Below, piece by piece: positions 52,514 to 52,782 of a DNA stretch of 52,782 nt. Each line of letters begins with the position of its first letter. Positions within the stretch are counted from its first letter, which is position 1. Under the pieces are notes generated by a model. The model was not told the origin of the DNA, searched no databases, and saw only the letters and a list, made by a program, of their open reading frames with translations. The position numbers and the translations under genes were made by a program. Origin of the DNA: a virus; IMG/VR virus record IMGVR_UViG_3300017776_000018, positions 1 to 52,782 of that record; one strand, written 5' to 3'.

Positions 52514-52782
52514 ATGATTGACGTTCCCGTTTCCGATCTCATCTCAAAGGACTTGAGGCGATGGTTCAAGGAAAAGTGGGTGGACGTTTCACGTAAGGGC
52601 AAAGACGGCAAGCACCCTCCCTGTGGGCGTGGTGAAGCCAAAACCGATAGCAGGGGCTACCCCAAGTGCCGACCATCAAAGAAGGTCAGCAGCAAGACCC
52701 CTGAAACCACACGTGGCATCAGTTCGAAGGAGAAGAAGGCAATGACTCGCAGGAAGCGGTCAAAGCCACAGGGCGTTGGTGG
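52514..52782 (+). CDS. Truncated gene: KWVDVSRK...PPCGR...YPKCRP family, unknown function
   Basis: Starts at ATG 52514 and is open for 89 codons to the window edge, so the C-terminus is missing. It reads as a short, basic, Cys-containing protein: KWVDVSRKGKDGKHPPCGRG, then GYPKCRPSKKVSS, then a Lys/Arg-rich stretch. I know this signature from many marine viral and bacterial proteins of unknown function. Two cysteines might bind zinc. It comes 6 nt after the previous stop, so it is in the same unit. Confidence 0.68.
   Translation, partial: MIDVPVSDLISKDLRRWFKEKWVDVSRKGKDGKHPPCGRGEAKTDSRGYPKCRPSKKVSSKTPETTRGISSKEKKAMTRRKRSKPQGVG

Overview
The window is most of the morphogenesis (head and tail) arm of a tailed double-stranded DNA virus of the HK97 type (class Caudoviricetes). 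Apart from one truncated gene at the extreme left, every gene I support lies on the + strand. Genes are packed end to end, with ATGA or TTGA overlaps and gaps of usually under 20 nt. Hallmarks in order: terminase large subunit (11762-13198), portal (14422-16236), XkdF-type prohead protease fused to a scaffold-like tail (22279-23643), HK97-fold major capsid protein (23669-24817), head-tail adaptor and completion genes (27171-29457), tail tube (29468-31888), a tail-assembly-chaperone pair joined by a probable -1 frameshift (32271-32974), tape measure (32976-34400), and giant distal-tail, lectin-fold and hub proteins (34402-50608). I recognise no sheath gene, so a long non-contractile (siphovirus-like) tail is likely. 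Replication genes, integrase, tRNAs and CRISPR arrays were not seen.

Host: an archaeal host is my leading hypothesis, and a marine archaeon (for example Marine Group II/Poseidoniales, with a magrovirus-like virus) is a reasonable guess, not a proof. The arguments are three TATA-like boxes whose centres lie about 26-28 nt upstream of a start codon (249, 22279, 26210), as expected for archaeal leaderless transcripts; the unusual number of small zinc-binding proteins; and a deviant Walker A (RDHGKS) in the terminase. No host marker gene is present.

Layout. (1) 1-400: a divergent boundary with a truncated minus-strand gene and a 48-residue ribbon-helix-helix protein that opens the + strand unit. 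(2) 385-3937: an unusual membrane module with two-pass and one-pass membrane proteins, a membrane-anchored small GTPase with intact G1/G3/G4 motifs, an HNH-like zinc protein, a Met/Gly-rich protein, another two-pass protein and a mini EF-hand/zinc protein. (3) 3969-11751: a tandem zinc/helix-turn-helix protein (candidate small terminase) and four long, largely disordered proteins. (4) 11762-18796: terminase, a winged-helix plus LAGLIDADG-like protein, a portal with an inserted zinc knuckle, and small coiled-coil and Cys-rich proteins. (5) 18811-22236: an 1141-residue protein containing a divergent DNA-ligase-like nucleotidyltransferase domain. (6) 22279-29457: protease, capsid, decoration candidates and connector. 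(7) 29468-50608: tail. (8) 50610-52782: small accessory proteins, several sharing an F-x-x-A-W-x-x-M motif.

Most worth following up are the membrane-GTPase module, the ligase-like domain in the head cluster, the CCCTTTG frameshift site with its downstream hairpin, the short motif shared across otherwise unrelated virion-region proteins, and the identical 19-nt leader in front of the capsid gene and its neighbour. All assignments come from reading the sequence; no database search was run.
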